Shown: positions 1-9,511 of the stretch, in pieces
Layout: every line of letters starts with the position of its first letter
Position numbering within the stretch: the stretch's first letter is position 1
Origin: Pseudofrankia sp. DC12
GTDB lineage: Bacteria; Actinomycetota; Actinomycetes; Frankiales; Frankiaceae
Length of the DNA stretch: 64,000 nucleotides
Assembly: GCF_000966285.1 (NCBI RefSeq)
Contig: NZ_KQ031391.1
Coordinates: 6,634,430 to 6,698,429, forward strand
Reading direction: 5' to 3'
Notes under the pieces: generated by a model
The model's database searches: none
The model's input: only the letters and a program-made list of their open reading frames with translations
What the model was told of the DNA's origin: nothing
Position numbers and translations under genes: made by a program

Positions 1-1551
1 CGCGGCGATCTCGCCGGCCTGCGTCCGCTCCACCCGGGACAGCTGGAACCCGCCGATCAGCCCCGACAGCGACGCCACGACCAGCACCCCGCTGCGCCAG
101 CGCCGCGACGTCAGCAACGACAGGCCGAGCGCGGCCAGCATCAGGCAGGCCGGCAGTGAGATGCCGGTGTAGCGCTCGGTGTAGGCGCTGCCGCCGAACA
201 TGTTCACGAACCAGGCCAGCGTCAGCGGCACCAGCCAGACGGCCGCGAGGTAACGGCCCGGCATCCGCCCGGAGATCTTGACCGCCAGCTCCCGGCCGTT
301 GGGCCGCGCGGTCAGGCCCAGCAGCGCCCCGCCGAGCAGGATCAGCCCGAGCAGCGCCCCCGTCGACTGCGGCCCGGCCCAGTCGAACACCGTGTCCAGC
401 AGCACCTGGGCCTGCACCCGCGGCGCCCACGGGGTGCCGGTGTGCAGCATCTGGAACAGGAACGACGGCATCCACGGCGCGAACAGCACCGCGGAGGCGG
501 CCATCGCGGCGAACGCCCGCAGCGTCGGGCGCCGGTAGACCGCGCGGCGCCTCGACTGCAGCAGCAGGAACGCGGCGACGGTGAAGACCAGCAGGAACGT
601 CCAGTAGTGGGTGTAGACGAGCGCCGTGGTCGCCAGCGCCACCAGGGCGAGCCGGCGCACGGACGACTGCTCCAGCGCCCGCACCACCGCCAGCCCGAAC
701 GCCAGCGCCAGCAGCACGACCATCGAGTACATCCGGGTCTCGCTGCCGTACCGGATCGCGTACGGGGAGCTGGCGAACAGCAGCAGCGTGGCCCGGGCGA
801 CCCGCCGCGGCGTCCCGGCGTCGCCGTTGCCGTGCGCGGTCGCCAGCGCGCCCGCGCGCACGCCCGCCGCCCAGGCGAGCGGCAGCGTCGCCAGCGACAG
901 CACCCCGGACAGCGCCCGCACCGCGACGTCGCCGTCACCGAAGATCTTGATCCAGACGTGCAGCAGCAGGTAATACAGCGGTGGTGACCCGTCGTGGCGC
1001 AACGCGGCGAGCAGGCCGCCGACGGGCCGCCGGGCGATCTCGACGGTCAGCGCCTCGTCGAGCCACAGGTGGCTCGGGGTCGCGAACCGCAGCACCCCGC
1101 CCACGACGACCACGGCGGCGACGAGCACGACCGGCGCGCGCCGCCAGGCCCGCGCGGCCAGCGGGCTGGCCGCGGCCCGCCGGACGAGCCGCTCCACCGG
1201 CGTCAGCGCGCGGGGGACCGCCGGCGGCCACCTGCGGCCGCCGTGAGCGGCCGCGCGTCCGGGCCCAGTCGCGTCACCCGTCTCGTGGTCCAGATCCCCG
1301 GTGGCCGGCCGGGCGGCGGCCGGGCCGGCGGTGGCTGGGCCGGCCCCCAGCGGCTCGAGGCGGGCGAGGCCGCCGGTGTCGAGGCCGCCGGGCGTCGTCG
1401 CGACCGGCGCCGGCGCGGTGGCCGGGTCCGGGTCGACGGGGGCCGCCTGGCGGGGCACGGTGGCCGTCGCCGCGCGCTTCGCGTCCGGGTCGGCGGCCGG
1501 CTCGTCACCCGACGGGAACAGGGCCGGGGTGGTGGAAGGGTCGATGGTCAC
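1..1551 (-). CDS. GT39-like membrane glycosyltransferase (partial)
   Basis: Integral membrane sugar transferase of the ArnT/protein mannosyltransferase type, which would move a sugar from a polyprenyl-phosphate donor to an acceptor on the outer face of the membrane. The reading frame is open from a GTG at 1551 to the window edge, giving 517 residues without a stop. The first ~140 residues are Pro/Ala-rich and probably cytoplasmic. After the first membrane helix comes the family hallmark WLDEALT, with the acidic pair expected in the active site, then a loop with DGSPPLYYLLLHVW. Many hydrophobic helices follow, separated by motifs such as YGSETRMYS and YTHYW. The C-terminus lies outside the window. 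The family call is good; the acceptor cannot be told. It is separated by about 90 bases from the end of the RecD-like gene on the same strand. Confidence 0.8.
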   Translation of the reverse strand, partial: MTIDPSTTPALFPSGDEPAADPDAKRAATATVPRQAAPVDPDPATAPAPVATTPGGLDTGGLARLEPLGAGPATAGPAAARPATGDLDHETGDATGPGRAAAHGGRRWPPAVPRALTPVERLVRRAAASPLAARAWRRAPVVLVAAVVVVGGVLRFATPSHLWLDEALTVEIARRPVGGLLAALRHDGSPPLYYLLLHVWIKIFGDGDVAVRALSGVLSLATLPLAWAAGVRAGALATAHGNGDAGTPRRVARATLLLFASSPYAIRYGSETRMYSMVVLLALAFGLAVVRALEQSSVRRLALVALATTALVYTHYWTFLLVFTVAAFLLLQSRRRAVYRRPTLRAFAAMAASAVLFAPWMPSFLFQMLHTGTPWAPRVQAQVLLDTVFDWAGPQSTGALLGLILLGGALLGLTARPNGRELAVKISGRMPGRYLAAVWLVPLTLAWFVNMFGGSAYTERYTGISLPACLMLAALGLSLLTSRRWRSGVLVVASLSGLIGGFQLSRVERTQAGEIAA

Positions 1552-1643
1552 CCCAGGCACGCTACCCAGGCCGCGCCGGCCCCAGCGTTCCCGCCATCCC
1601 TGCCCGCGTCCGGTTGGCCGGGACGCGGCCTCCGCGTCGCCGC

Positions 1644-3806
1644 TCACCCGACGGGCTCGGTCTCGCGCCGGGCGGCCGGCGGCGCGTCCAGCTCGTCGTC
1701 GACGTCGTCGGGCTCGCCGAGCTCGGCGCCGGCCAGCAGGGGCGCGAGCAACGTCACCCGCCGGCGGCCCCCGGCGGAGCGCACCGCCTGGCGCAGCGCG
1801 GGGCCGTTCACGCACACGACCGAAAGGTGGCCGCGGGCGCGGGTGATCGCGGTGTAGACCAGCGGCCGGTTGAGCATCCGGCCGGCCTCCGGTGGGAAAA
1901 CGGCGATGACCGCCGGCCACTCGCTGCCCTGCGCCCGGTGCACCGTGACGGCCCAGCCGTGGCGCAGGTCCCCGAGCGCGGTCACCGGCACCTCCAGCGT
2001 CCCTCCCGGGAACGTCACGAGCAAACCGCCGCGGTCCGCCAGCTTCGTGACGACCCCGATCTCCCCGTTGGCGAACCCGACGTCGAGATGGTTCGCGGTC
2101 GCCACGACCCGGTCGCCGACGTCGAACCCGCTGACCGCTCCCGGGCCCGGGTTGAGCCGGTCCTTCAGGGCGGCGTTGAGCGCCACCGTGCCCGCCGGGC
2201 CGGCGTGCACCGGGGTGACGACCTGCACGTCGGCGGGCACGATCCCCAGCACCCGGGGAATGGAGTCGGTGACCAGCTGCACGACCCGGTGCGCGGCCTC
2301 CCCGGCGGACCGGGCGGCGACGACCACCACCTCGCGGTCGGAGCCGCCGGCCGGCGGGGGCAGCTCACCGCCGCGGACCGCCGTCGCGAGCTGCGCGATC
2401 GCCCCGCCGGCCGACTGCCGGTAGAGCCGGCCGAGCTCGGTGACCGGCACGACGCCGGACTCGATCAGGTCGGCGAGCAGCTGGCCGGGCCCGATGCTCG
2501 GCAGCTGCGCCGGGTCCCCGACGACCAGCAGGTGGGTGCCGTCGGCGAGCGCCTCGATCAGCGCCGCGGCGAGCTCCGCGTCGACCATCGACGCCTCGTC
2601 GACGACGACCAGCTCGGCGTCGAGCCGGTGGTGCTCGCCGCGGGCGAACCCGCCGCCCCTGCCCTGGGCGCCCAGCAGCCGGTGCAGCGTGCTCGCCGGG
2701 GCGTCGCACAGCTCCTCCAGCCGCTTGGCCGCGCGGCCGGTGGGCGCGGCCAGCGCGACCTCGGCACCGGCCGCCTGGGCGAGCCGGACGACGGCCGCGA
2801 CGGTGCGGCTCTTCCCGGTCCCGGGCCCGCCGGTCAGCACGCTGACCCCGGACTCCAGCGCGAGCCGCGCCGCCGCCAGCTGCACCTCGTCGAGCCCCGC
2901 GAGGGCGGCGTCCACCCCGGCGTCGGTGCCCGCCGCGGGCGGTGGGTCGACCAGCGCCGCCGGGCCGTCGTCGACGCTCTCGTCGGCGTCGGGGAACTCG
3001 TCCCGCGGGTCGTCGCCGAGGCCGAAGTCGAGCTCGGCGGTCTGGTGGCCCTCGTCGTCGTCGGCCGCCGCGTCGTCGGGCGCCAGCGCGGCCACCCCGG
3101 CGGACCTGGCTCGGCGGCGCCGTGGCTCGCCGGGGCGCATCGGCTCGGCGGTGGCCAGCAGCCGCTCCACGCCGTCGGCGACCGCCTGCTCGGCCATCGC
3201 GTAGCGCTCCAGCCCGACCCGGTCGCCGACGGGCAGCAGCCGTCCGTCGTCGACCGCGCTCTCCAGCGCCGCCCCGGGGTCGGGCACCCCCTCGCGGGCG
3301 GCGCCGGTCAGCAGCGCCTCGACCGGACCAGCCGTGTCCCCGGCGCGCGACGCGGCCTGGGTCAGCAGGTGGACCAGCACCCCGGGCCCGCGCCGCGGGT
3401 CGTCGCGGCCCAGGCCCATCGAACGGGCCAGCCGGTCCGCGTGCGTGAGGTCCGCCTCGCCGCCGGCGAGCAGCGCCCACGGGTCGGCGCGCAGCTCGTC
3501 GGCCGCCGCGGTGCCGAGCTCGTCGCTGACCCCCCGGGCCAGCCGCACCGGCAGGCTGGCCGCGGCGAGCAGGCCGGCGACCTCGTAGCGGCCCGTCGAC
3601 GCGCGGAAGGAGTCCAGCAGCCGGCGCGCCCGCGGCCCCGTCATGCCCTCGACGGCGGACAGCCGGGCGAGGTCCACCTCGGCGGGGGAGTGAATCCCCG
3701 CCGCCGGCAGCCGCTCGGCGCTGGTCCGCCCGAGCCCCGGCCACAGCCCCGCCGCGCAGAACGCGGCGAACAGCGGGTCTGGGACAGGTGAGGACGCCTC
3801 CGGCAT
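1644..3806 (-). CDS. recD2: RecD2-like ATP-dependent DNA helicase
   Basis: Superfamily 1B 5'-3' DNA helicase, 720 residues from the ATG at 3806. The N-terminal third has helix-hairpin-helix-like segments, one containing VEGMTGPRARRLLDSF. An acidic Asp/Glu-rich insert of about 70 residues precedes the motor. The Walker A motif is GGPGTGKSRT near residue 322, the DEAS Walker B box (VVVDEASMVD) is near 399, and the C-terminal motif VTVHRAQGSEW near 620 is typical of the UvrD_C_2 domain in RecD. No RecB or RecC partner is adjacent, which fits the stand-alone RecD2 class. An upstream in-frame extension to 4127 exists but would overlap the next gene by over 200 bases and looks non-coding. The acidic insert is unusual and probably disordered. 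Confidence 0.88.
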   Translation of the reverse strand: MPEASSPVPDPLFAAFCAAGLWPGLGRTSAERLPAAGIHSPAEVDLARLSAVEGMTGPRARRLLDSFRASTGRYEVAGLLAAASLPVRLARGVSDELGTAAADELRADPWALLAGGEADLTHADRLARSMGLGRDDPRRGPGVLVHLLTQAASRAGDTAGPVEALLTGAAREGVPDPGAALESAVDDGRLLPVGDRVGLERYAMAEQAVADGVERLLATAEPMRPGEPRRRRARSAGVAALAPDDAAADDDEGHQTAELDFGLGDDPRDEFPDADESVDDGPAALVDPPPAAGTDAGVDAALAGLDEVQLAAARLALESGVSVLTGGPGTGKSRTVAAVVRLAQAAGAEVALAAPTGRAAKRLEELCDAPASTLHRLLGAQGRGGGFARGEHHRLDAELVVVDEASMVDAELAAALIEALADGTHLLVVGDPAQLPSIGPGQLLADLIESGVVPVTELGRLYRQSAGGAIAQLATAVRGGELPPPAGGSDREVVVVAARSAGEAAHRVVQLVTDSIPRVLGIVPADVQVVTPVHAGPAGTVALNAALKDRLNPGPGAVSGFDVGDRVVATANHLDVGFANGEIGVVTKLADRGGLLVTFPGGTLEVPVTALGDLRHGWAVTVHRAQGSEWPAVIAVFPPEAGRMLNRPLVYTAITRARGHLSVVCVNGPALRQAVRSAGGRRRVTLLAPLLAGAELGEPDDVDDELDAPPAARRETEPVG

Positions 3807-3910
3807 AGCCCGAAGCGTAACCAGCGGCACTGTGCGCCGATCCGCGCCACGACCGCGTCCGGGCCCGCCCGTGCGGACCAGCGGGGCCGGGTGACCGCGT
3901 GACGGGACGG

Positions 3911-4771
3911 CTAGAACGGGGGCCAGGGAATCGGCGGCCAGTCGTCGGACGGCTGCGGGAAACGGCCGTCGGCGCGCAGCCGGTCGATCCGGGCGGTCAG
4001 GGCAGCGACCTCGGCGCGGGTGAGCAGGTCGTCGAGCCGCTCGCCGAACGGGCCGGCCAGCGCGGCCGCCAGCTCGTCGAGCAGCGCCCGCTCGGCCCCG
4101 TCGAACCGCTTGCCCCGCCAGTTCCACAGCACGGTCCGCAGCTTGTCCTCGCCGTGGAAGCTCACCCCATGGTCGATCGCGTAGACCCGGCCGGATGGGG
4201 CTGGCAGCAGGTGGCAGCCCTTGCGGTCGGCGTTGTTGATGACCGCGTCGAACAGCGCGATCCGGCGCAGCCGCCGGTCACCGCTCTGCACCATCCGCAC
4301 GACGTCGACCGTCTCGTCGACGTCGATCCACAGCTGGGCCATGCCGGTGCCGAACGGCCCGTCGCGCAGCACCGTCGGGGGGACCAGGCCGGCGCGGAGC
4401 TGCTCGGACAGCGCGTAGGCGGCGACCTCCCGGGCGGCGAGCGTCCCGTCGGGGAAGTCCCACAGCGGCCGCTCGCCGCGCACCGGCTTGTACACGCAGC
4501 GGGCCTCGACGCCGCCGCCGCTGATCGCGCAGAACAGGGTGGCGTTGCTCGCCTCGACCAGGCGGCCCTCGACCGAGATCTCCCCGGTCGCCAGCAGGGC
4601 GAGAGCGCCGGCCGCGTCCAGGCCGCCGGCGTCGCTCGGCTCGAGGCAGGACCGGCCGGCCGATCCGCCTCGCGCTACCGGCAGGACCGGGTCCGAGGCG
4701 GTCTCGTCAGGAGCGCGGCCGGCGCCGCCACCGCGGGCCGCGGAGGCGGGGCCACTCACTGCTGGGTCCAC
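3911..4771 (-). CDS. SCO1664-family protein with PI3/PI4-kinase-like fold
   Basis: Conserved actinobacterial protein of unknown biochemical role, related in sequence to the catalytic core of phosphatidylinositol 3/4-kinases. Visible landmarks are RCVYKPVRGERPLWDFP (the nucleotide-binding lysine region), REVAAYALSEQL, the catalytic-loop-like stretch FDAVINNADRKG and the metal-binding-like YAIDHGVSFH. The GTG at 4771 gives 286 residues. An upstream in-frame start at 4870 would add about 33 poorly structured residues, so the start is uncertain. In mycobacteria and Streptomyces this gene lies beside a histidine phosphatase and mshC, and that neighbourhood is kept here, suggesting a shared but undefined function. 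Confidence 0.75.
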   Translation of the reverse strand: MDPAVSGPASAARGGGAGRAPDETASDPVLPVARGGSAGRSCLEPSDAGGLDAAGALALLATGEISVEGRLVEASNATLFCAISGGGVEARCVYKPVRGERPLWDFPDGTLAAREVAAYALSEQLRAGLVPPTVLRDGPFGTGMAQLWIDVDETVDVVRMVQSGDRRLRRIALFDAVINNADRKGCHLLPAPSGRVYAIDHGVSFHGEDKLRTVLWNWRGKRFDGAERALLDELAAALAGPFGERLDDLLTRAEVAALTARIDRLRADGRFPQPSDDWPPIPWPPF

Positions 4772-4938
4772 CGGCCTAGTTTCCCGCCCTTGCCTGGGGA
4801 TCTTCACAGCTGTGACGAGACGCACTCCGCGCGCCCGCCGGCCCGGCCGTCGGGACCGCCCCGGCGGCATCGGGCCGAACGGGAAGACCGTCCCCGCATC
4901 GGCTGCCCGGGGCGAGGGCGCCGCCGCGGGTCACGGCG

Positions 4939-5691
4939 TCAGGCCGGGCTGAAGACACCCGCGCCGCCACCGACGACCGAGTCGCTCGCCGCGCCGTCAG
5001 CCGCCCCGGTGCTCGCCTCGTCCGCGGCCTCCGGCGCGACCGCCTCCTTGGGCTTCGGGAGCAGGTCGTCGACGGTGCCACCGAGGTCGTTGACCCGCAG
5101 CACGAACGGCCGGGTCTCGGTGTAGCGGATCACCGTCAGCGAGCAGGGGTCGACGTTGACCCGGTGGTACATGTCCAGGTGCATGCCGAGCGCGTCGGTG
5201 ACGATCGCCCGGATGACGTCGCCGTGCGAGCACAGCAGCCAGGTGGCGTCCGGCCCGAGCCGGGCGTTCCAGTCGCGGACGGCGGCGACCCCGCGGGCCT
5301 GGGTGTCGCGCAGCGCCTCGCCCCGCGGGCCGGGGAACGTCACCGCGCTCGGATGGGCCTGGACGACCTTCCACAGCGGGTCCTTCGCCAGCACCGCCAG
5401 CTCCTGGCCGGTCCAGTCGCCGTAGTGGCACTCGCCGATCCGGTCGTCCAGCTCGACGGCGGGGCGCGCCGCCCCGCCCGGGCCCACGGCGGCGATCTCG
5501 GCGGCGGTCTGCGCGCAGCGGTCCAGCGGGCTGGACACGACGGCGTCCAGCGGCACCTTCGCCAGCCGGCCGGCGACCGCCCTGGCCTGTGCCAGGCCGC
5601 GCTCGTCCAGCCCGACCCCGGGGGTCCAGCCGAGCAGCAGCTTGCCCGTCAGCGCGGTGAGCCCATGCCGTACCAGCAGCACTGTCGTCAC
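4939..5691 (-). CDS. Histidine phosphatase family protein (MSMEG_4193-like)
   Basis: Phosphoglycerate mutase-like (histidine phosphatase superfamily) protein of 250 residues. The GTG at 5691 starts [16 protein letters not shown], with the RHG box that carries the phosphorylated histidine near residue 9. Further conserved features are [11 protein letters not shown], the acid/base region [11 protein letters not shown], and the second histidine in [12 protein letters not shown]. The C-terminal ~45 residues are Ala/Glu-rich and low in complexity. It lies upstream of the SCO1664-like gene on the same strand (167-base gap) and divergent from mshC. Substrate unknown; the recurring link with mshC is known from related genomes and suggests a metabolic role rather than signalling. 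Confidence 0.82.
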   Translation of the reverse strand: MTTVLLVRHGLTALTGKLLLGWTPGVGLDERGLAQARAVAGRLAKVPLDAVVSSPLDRCAQTAAEIAAVGPGGAARPAVELDDRIGECHYGDWTGQELAVLAKDPLWKVVQAHPSAVTFPGPRGEALRDTQARGVAAVRDWNARLGPDATWLLCSHGDVIRAIVTDALGMHLDMYHRVNVDPCSLTVIRYTETRPFVLRVNDLGGTVDDLLPKPKEAVAPEAADEASTGAADGAASDSVVGGGAGVFSPA

Positions 5692-5901
5692 CGCGTGCCT
5701 CCCGAGTCCGCCCCCGGCCGCGGGCCGTCCGGGGACCTCACCGTACCGACCGGCCCCGCCGGCCGGGGCGGTCGCGCGGTGCCCCTCGGCCCGGCCAGGC
5801 ACACGGCCTCGGCCCGGGCCGAAATCCGCCGGCGCGCCGGCTTGATCGCGGCCTGCCCGGAGTGCCCCGGCCAGCTCCCGGCCCCGGTTACGCTGGCTGA
5901 C

Positions 5902-7182
5902 ATGCGGTCCTGGCCAGCCTGTCCCCTTCCGACCCTCCCCGGACGGGGTCAGCGGCCGCGCCTGTTCGACACCTCGGCGGGCCGGCTGGAGCCGGTCGGG
6001 CCGGAGCTGCCCGCCGCGGAGGGCCCCGCCGGGCCGTCGGTGTCGCTGTACGTGTGCGGCATCACCCCGTACGACGCGACCCACCTGGGCCACGCGTTCA
6101 CCTACGTCACCTACGACCTGCTGAACCGGGCGCTGCGCGACGCAGGCTACCGGGTCCGGTTCGTCGAGAACGTCACCGACGTCGACGACCCGCTGCTGGA
6201 GCGGGCCGCCCGCGACGGCCTCGACTGGACCGACGTCGCCGAGCGGGAGACCGACCTGTTCCGCGCCGACATGGCCGCGCTGCGGGTGCTGCCACCAGAC
6301 CACTACGTCGGCGTCGTCGAGGCCATCCCGCTGATCGTCGAGATGGCCGCCGAGCTCGTCTCGGCCGGCGCGACCTACGCCCTCGACGGCGACGTCTACT
6401 TCTCCGTGGCCGCCGCTCCCCGGTTCGGCTACGTCTCGGGCCTGGACGCGGCCGCGATGCGGGCGCTGTCCGCCGAGCGCGGCGGTGACCCGGACCGGCG
6501 CGGCAAGAAGGACCCGCTCGACCCGCTGCTGTGGCGGGCCGAGCGGCCCGGTGAGCCCAGCTGGCCGTCGCCGTTCGGCCCGGGCCGGCCCGGCTGGCAC
6601 ATCGAGTGCGCGGCGATCGCCCGGCGCTACCTGGGCGACGTCATCGACGTCCAGGGCGGCGGCGGGGACCTGGTGTTCCCGCACCACGAGTGCTCCTCGG
6701 CGCACGCCGAGGTCGCCACCGGCCACAACCCTTTCGCCCGCCGGTACGTCCATACCGGCATGGTCGGCCTCGACGGGCACAAGATGTCGAAGTCGCGCGG
6801 CAACCTGGAGTTCGTCTCCCGGCTGCGCGGCCGAGGCGTCGCGCCGGCGGCGATCCGGCTGGCGCTGCTGGCCCATTCCCACCGGGACGACTGGGAGTGG
6901 ACGCCGGCCGAGCTGGCCGCCGCCGAGTCCCGGCTGGGCCGCTGGCGCGCCGCCGTCGCCCGGCCAGCCGGCCCGGACGCGGGCAGGCTGCTCGCCGACG
7001 TGCGGGCCGCGGTGGCCACCGACCTGGACACGCCGACGGCGCTCGCCGCCGTCGACCGCTGGGCCACCACGGCACTTGACGGCGCCGACGACGCCGACAC
7101 GGCCGCGCCAGGAATGACCCGGCTGCTCGTCGACGCGCTGCTCGGTGTAGACCTTGGAAAAGTAGACACGAACGGGAGCTGA
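5902..7182 (+). CDS. mshC: Cysteine:glucosaminyl-inositol ligase MshC
   Basis: Third committed step of mycothiol synthesis: ATP-dependent ligation of L-cysteine to 1-D-myo-inosityl-2-amino-2-deoxy-alpha-D-glucopyranoside. 426 residues from the ATG at 5902, close to the usual ~412. It is a class I cysteinyl-tRNA synthetase-like protein: the first zinc ligand and HIGH-like element are in [25 protein letters not shown] and [12 protein letters not shown] supply further zinc ligands and the substrate pocket, and KMSKSRGN is the KMSKS loop. The anticodon-binding tail of true CysRS is missing, and the short C-terminal helical domain is as expected for MshC. The next gene starts two bases after its stop, so the two are probably co-transcribed. 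Confidence 0.95.
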   Translation: MRSWPACPLPTLPGRGQRPRLFDTSAGRLEPVGPELPAAEGPAGPSVSLYVCGITPYDATHLGHAFTYVTYDLLNRALRDAGYRVRFVENVTDVDDPLLERAARDGLDWTDVAERETDLFRADMAALRVLPPDHYVGVVEAIPLIVEMAAELVSAGATYALDGDVYFSVAAAPRFGYVSGLDAAAMRALSAERGGDPDRRGKKDPLDPLLWRAERPGEPSWPSPFGPGRPGWHIECAAIARRYLGDVIDVQGGGGDLVFPHHECSSAHAEVATGHNPFARRYVHTGMVGLDGHKMSKSRGNLEFVSRLRGRGVAPAAIRLALLAHSHRDDWEWTPAELAAAESRLGRWRAAVARPAGPDAGRLLADVRAAVATDLDTPTALAAVDRWATTALDGADDADTAAPGMTRLLVDALLGVDLGKVDTNGS

Positions 7183-7184
7183 CG

Positions 7185-8177
7185 ATGGCGCAGGGTCACC
7201 GCGACCCGCCCGGGGACGGGCCGGCCGCGCCGCGCGCCGAATTCGACCTGGTCGCGCGCGGCTACGACCCCGCGCAGGTCGACGGGTACGTCAAGGCGCT
7301 GTGGCGCTACTGCGCGGACCTGACCGCGCGGGTCGCCGCGGCGGAGGCGGCGCTGCGCCACGAGCGGGACCGGCGCTCCGCCGACGTGCTGACCGACCCG
7401 GCGCAGGCCGGAGTCCGGATCGGCCGGATGCTCGCGATCGCCCAGCAGATGGGCGACGAGATCGTCGGGGGCGCCCGGCTGGCCGCCGAGCAGACCCTCT
7501 ACGACGCGGTCCGCGACGCCGGCGCGACGCACCCGATCGTCCAGGAGGCCCGCAAGCAGGCCGACAAGCTGCTCGCCGAGGCCGCCGCCGAGGCCCGCCG
7601 GCTGGCCGAGGAGCGGCACGAGGACCTCGAGGCGAAGATCGCCGAGGCGACGGCGTCGCTGGAGGCGGTGCGCCGCCAGCAGGGTGAGCTGCTCGGCGCG
7701 CTGCTGCGGCTGCGCGGCATGGTCGGCTCCGGCGACTTCGAGCGCACAGTCGCCCAGCTGGCCAGCACCGGGGCCGACCCGCGAGCTGCGGATGCGCGAC
7801 CCGCGGACCCGCGCGTCGCGGACCCGCGCGTCGCGGACCCGCGGGCCGCCGGGTCGCGTGCCACCACCGGTTCGTACGCCCACCGGCAGGCGGCCGCCGG
7901 TCCCGAGCCCGCCGCCCCGCCGCCTCAAGACGCGCCCTCCCGTCCGGCCGCCGCCGGGGCCACACGAGCCGCCGCGGCGGGCGGCAGCCCTCAGCCCGGA
8001 GCCGGCGGCCGGCGGCGCGCGCCACACGGCGCGTTCCCGGCCGGCGCCGATGTCCTGGACGGTGAGCTGTACCCGGTCGAGGCGCCGCCGGTCAGCCCAC
8101 CGGCAGGCCCGTCGCGCGAGGCGGACCAGGAGATCATCGACGTCGAGATCGTCGCCGACGTCGAGCCCGCCCCTTAG
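7185..8177 (+). CDS. DivIVA-like coiled-coil protein
   Basis: 330-residue protein, likely a cytoskeletal or polarity protein. The N-terminal segment FDLVARGYDPAQVDGYVKAL is the membrane-binding DivIVA signature, followed by a long Ala/Glu/Arg-rich coiled coil (about residues 45-180). The C-terminal half is low-complexity and disordered, with a short tandem repeat of the type ADPRV/ADPRA encoded at about 7787-7850 and Pro/Ala-rich stretches after it. Its start follows the mshC stop by two bases. Similar actinobacterial proteins are often annotated as cellulose-binding or DivIVA-domain proteins; a role in apical growth or division is inferred from the domain only. Confidence 0.75.
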   Translation: MAQGHRDPPGDGPAAPRAEFDLVARGYDPAQVDGYVKALWRYCADLTARVAAAEAALRHERDRRSADVLTDPAQAGVRIGRMLAIAQQMGDEIVGGARLAAEQTLYDAVRDAGATHPIVQEARKQADKLLAEAAAEARRLAEERHEDLEAKIAEATASLEAVRRQQGELLGALLRLRGMVGSGDFERTVAQLASTGADPRAADARPADPRVADPRVADPRAAGSRATTGSYAHRQAAAGPEPAAPPPQDAPSRPAAAGATRAAAAGGSPQPGAGGRRRAPHGAFPAGADVLDGELYPVEAPPVSPPAGPSREADQEIIDVEIVADVEPAP

Positions 8178-8347
8178 CCGTCGCCACCGCCAGCTGGCGC
8201 CGGCCAGGTCGGCTCCCGTCCGACCGCCCCGGCTTCGCCGAGCCACCTCGCTGTTTCGGCGCTCCTGGGCCGTCTTCGCAGCCGTCTCGCAACCGCCGGA
8301 CGGTGTGAACGGGCCAAGGCGAAGAACAGGCCCTGGCTATGACGCCT

Positions 8348-9145
8348 CTAGCTCGCGGCGGCGGGCACCAGTGCGGCGAGGAAGTCCAGCGTCACGTCGT
8401 GCAGCGTCTCGGTGCGCAGCAGGCGCCCGGCGAGCTCGGCGGTGTCGGCGGACCCGGGCCCCAGCCGGGCCTCCGGCGCGGATCCGGCCGGGACCGTCCC
8501 CGTACCGAGCGCGGCCTCTGTGCTGGCGGCGACCTCGGCGAGGGTCGGCAGGTCCGGCATCGACGGCACCAGGACCGTCACGCAGCCGGCCCGCAGGCCG
8601 GCGAGCGCCCCCGTCGTGCTGTCCTCCAGCACCACGCAGCGGACCGGGTCGACGTCGAGCGCGGCGGTGGCGACCAGGTACGGGTCCGGGTACGGCTTGC
8701 GCCGGGCGACCTCGTCGCCGGCCACGGTGACGGTGAAGAACTCCCGGCCGAGGTTGTCGAGCACCGGGTCCATCAGCGACCGGAACGACGACGACACCAG
8801 CGCGGTCGCCAGGCCCGCCGCCGACAGCCGGGCCAGCAGCTCGGGCGCCCCGGGCCGGCGCTCGACCAGGCCGGGGGTGCGGAACAGCTCGACGGTGCGC
8901 TCCAGCAGGAACCGGGCCGCCTCGGCGGGGTCCGCGTCGACGCCCAGCATCGACAGCATCATCGGCACCGCGGTGTCGACGCCGTGGCCGACCATCGCCT
9001 GCTTCATCCGCGGCGTGAACTCCCGGCCATATTGCGCGGCCAGCTCCACCTCGGAGATCGTCCACAGGTGCTCGGTGTCGACCAGCAGGCCGTCCATGTC
9101 CAGCAGCACGGCGGCCGGGCGGGCCGCCGTCCCGGCAGCGGTCAC
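8348..9145 (-). CDS. HAD-superfamily phosphatase, beta-phosphoglucomutase-like
   Basis: Haloacid dehalogenase-type hydrolase, 265 residues from a GTG at 9145. Motif I is LLDMDGLLVDTEHLW, with the nucleophile Asp and general acid Asp. Motif II is the Ser in ALVSSSF, motif III is the Lys in RRKPYPDPYL, and motif IV is VLEDSTTGALAG. The helical cap between motifs I and II (about residues 25-90) is of the C1 type found in beta-phosphoglucomutase-like phosphatases. The ORF stays open upstream to 9301, but the N-terminal sequence before the GTG is not family-like. It converges with the DivIVA-like gene and diverges from the PAC2 gene. Substrate not predictable. Confidence 0.82.
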   Translation of the reverse strand: MTAAGTAARPAAVLLDMDGLLVDTEHLWTISEVELAAQYGREFTPRMKQAMVGHGVDTAVPMMLSMLGVDADPAEAARFLLERTVELFRTPGLVERRPGAPELLARLSAAGLATALVSSSFRSLMDPVLDNLGREFFTVTVAGDEVARRKPYPDPYLVATAALDVDPVRCVVLEDSTTGALAGLRAGCVTVLVPSMPDLPTLAEVAASTEAALGTGTVPAGSAPEARLGPGSADTAELAGRLLRTETLHDVTLDFLAALVPAAAS

Positions 9146-9511
9146 AGGGCGTCGACCAGGGTGAGGCGCACCCCGCGAGCCTATCGACGGCACCTGCCGC
9201 CGCCCTATGACCGGCCTCACCCCGGCGCGGGCCCGCGGACCGCGGCTTGAAGAGTGGACATATCGGGCCTTTCGGGCGCGTGTCCAGGACGAGCCAGCCA
9301 TACCGGTCTGTCAGCGCGGCGTGACCGGAGCCGGCGCGGCAGACTTGACCGGGGCGCCCGCTCGGCTGCGACGCGCCCGGGCCAGAAACGCCCGCCAGTG
9401 GGCGCATTCGTCCGATCCCGGGGGATACTGGCCTCTCCTCGGGCAGAACAGCCGGGAAGACGTACGGTGGCTCTGTCACGAGAGCCGCCGGCCGGCGGCG
9501 GGAGGTGGTAG
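9146..9511. promoter_or_regulatory. Divergent intergenic region, HAD gene / PAC2 gene
   Basis: 366 bases between two divergent starts, so it must hold both promoters. No convincing -35/-10 pair could be assigned by eye. GGGAGGTGG lies just before the GTG at 9512 and is a good ribosome binding site for the PAC2-family gene. No gene is evident. Confidence 0.45.

Noticed and set aside
981-3791. A 936-codon open frame on the plus strand
   Set aside because: It lies opposite the RecD2-like gene, is Arg/Gly/Pro-rich without motifs, and the minus-strand frame has all helicase motifs.
7787-7850. Tandem repeat as a mobile or regulatory element
   Set aside because: It is in frame with the DivIVA-like gene and simply encodes a disordered ADPR-type repeat.
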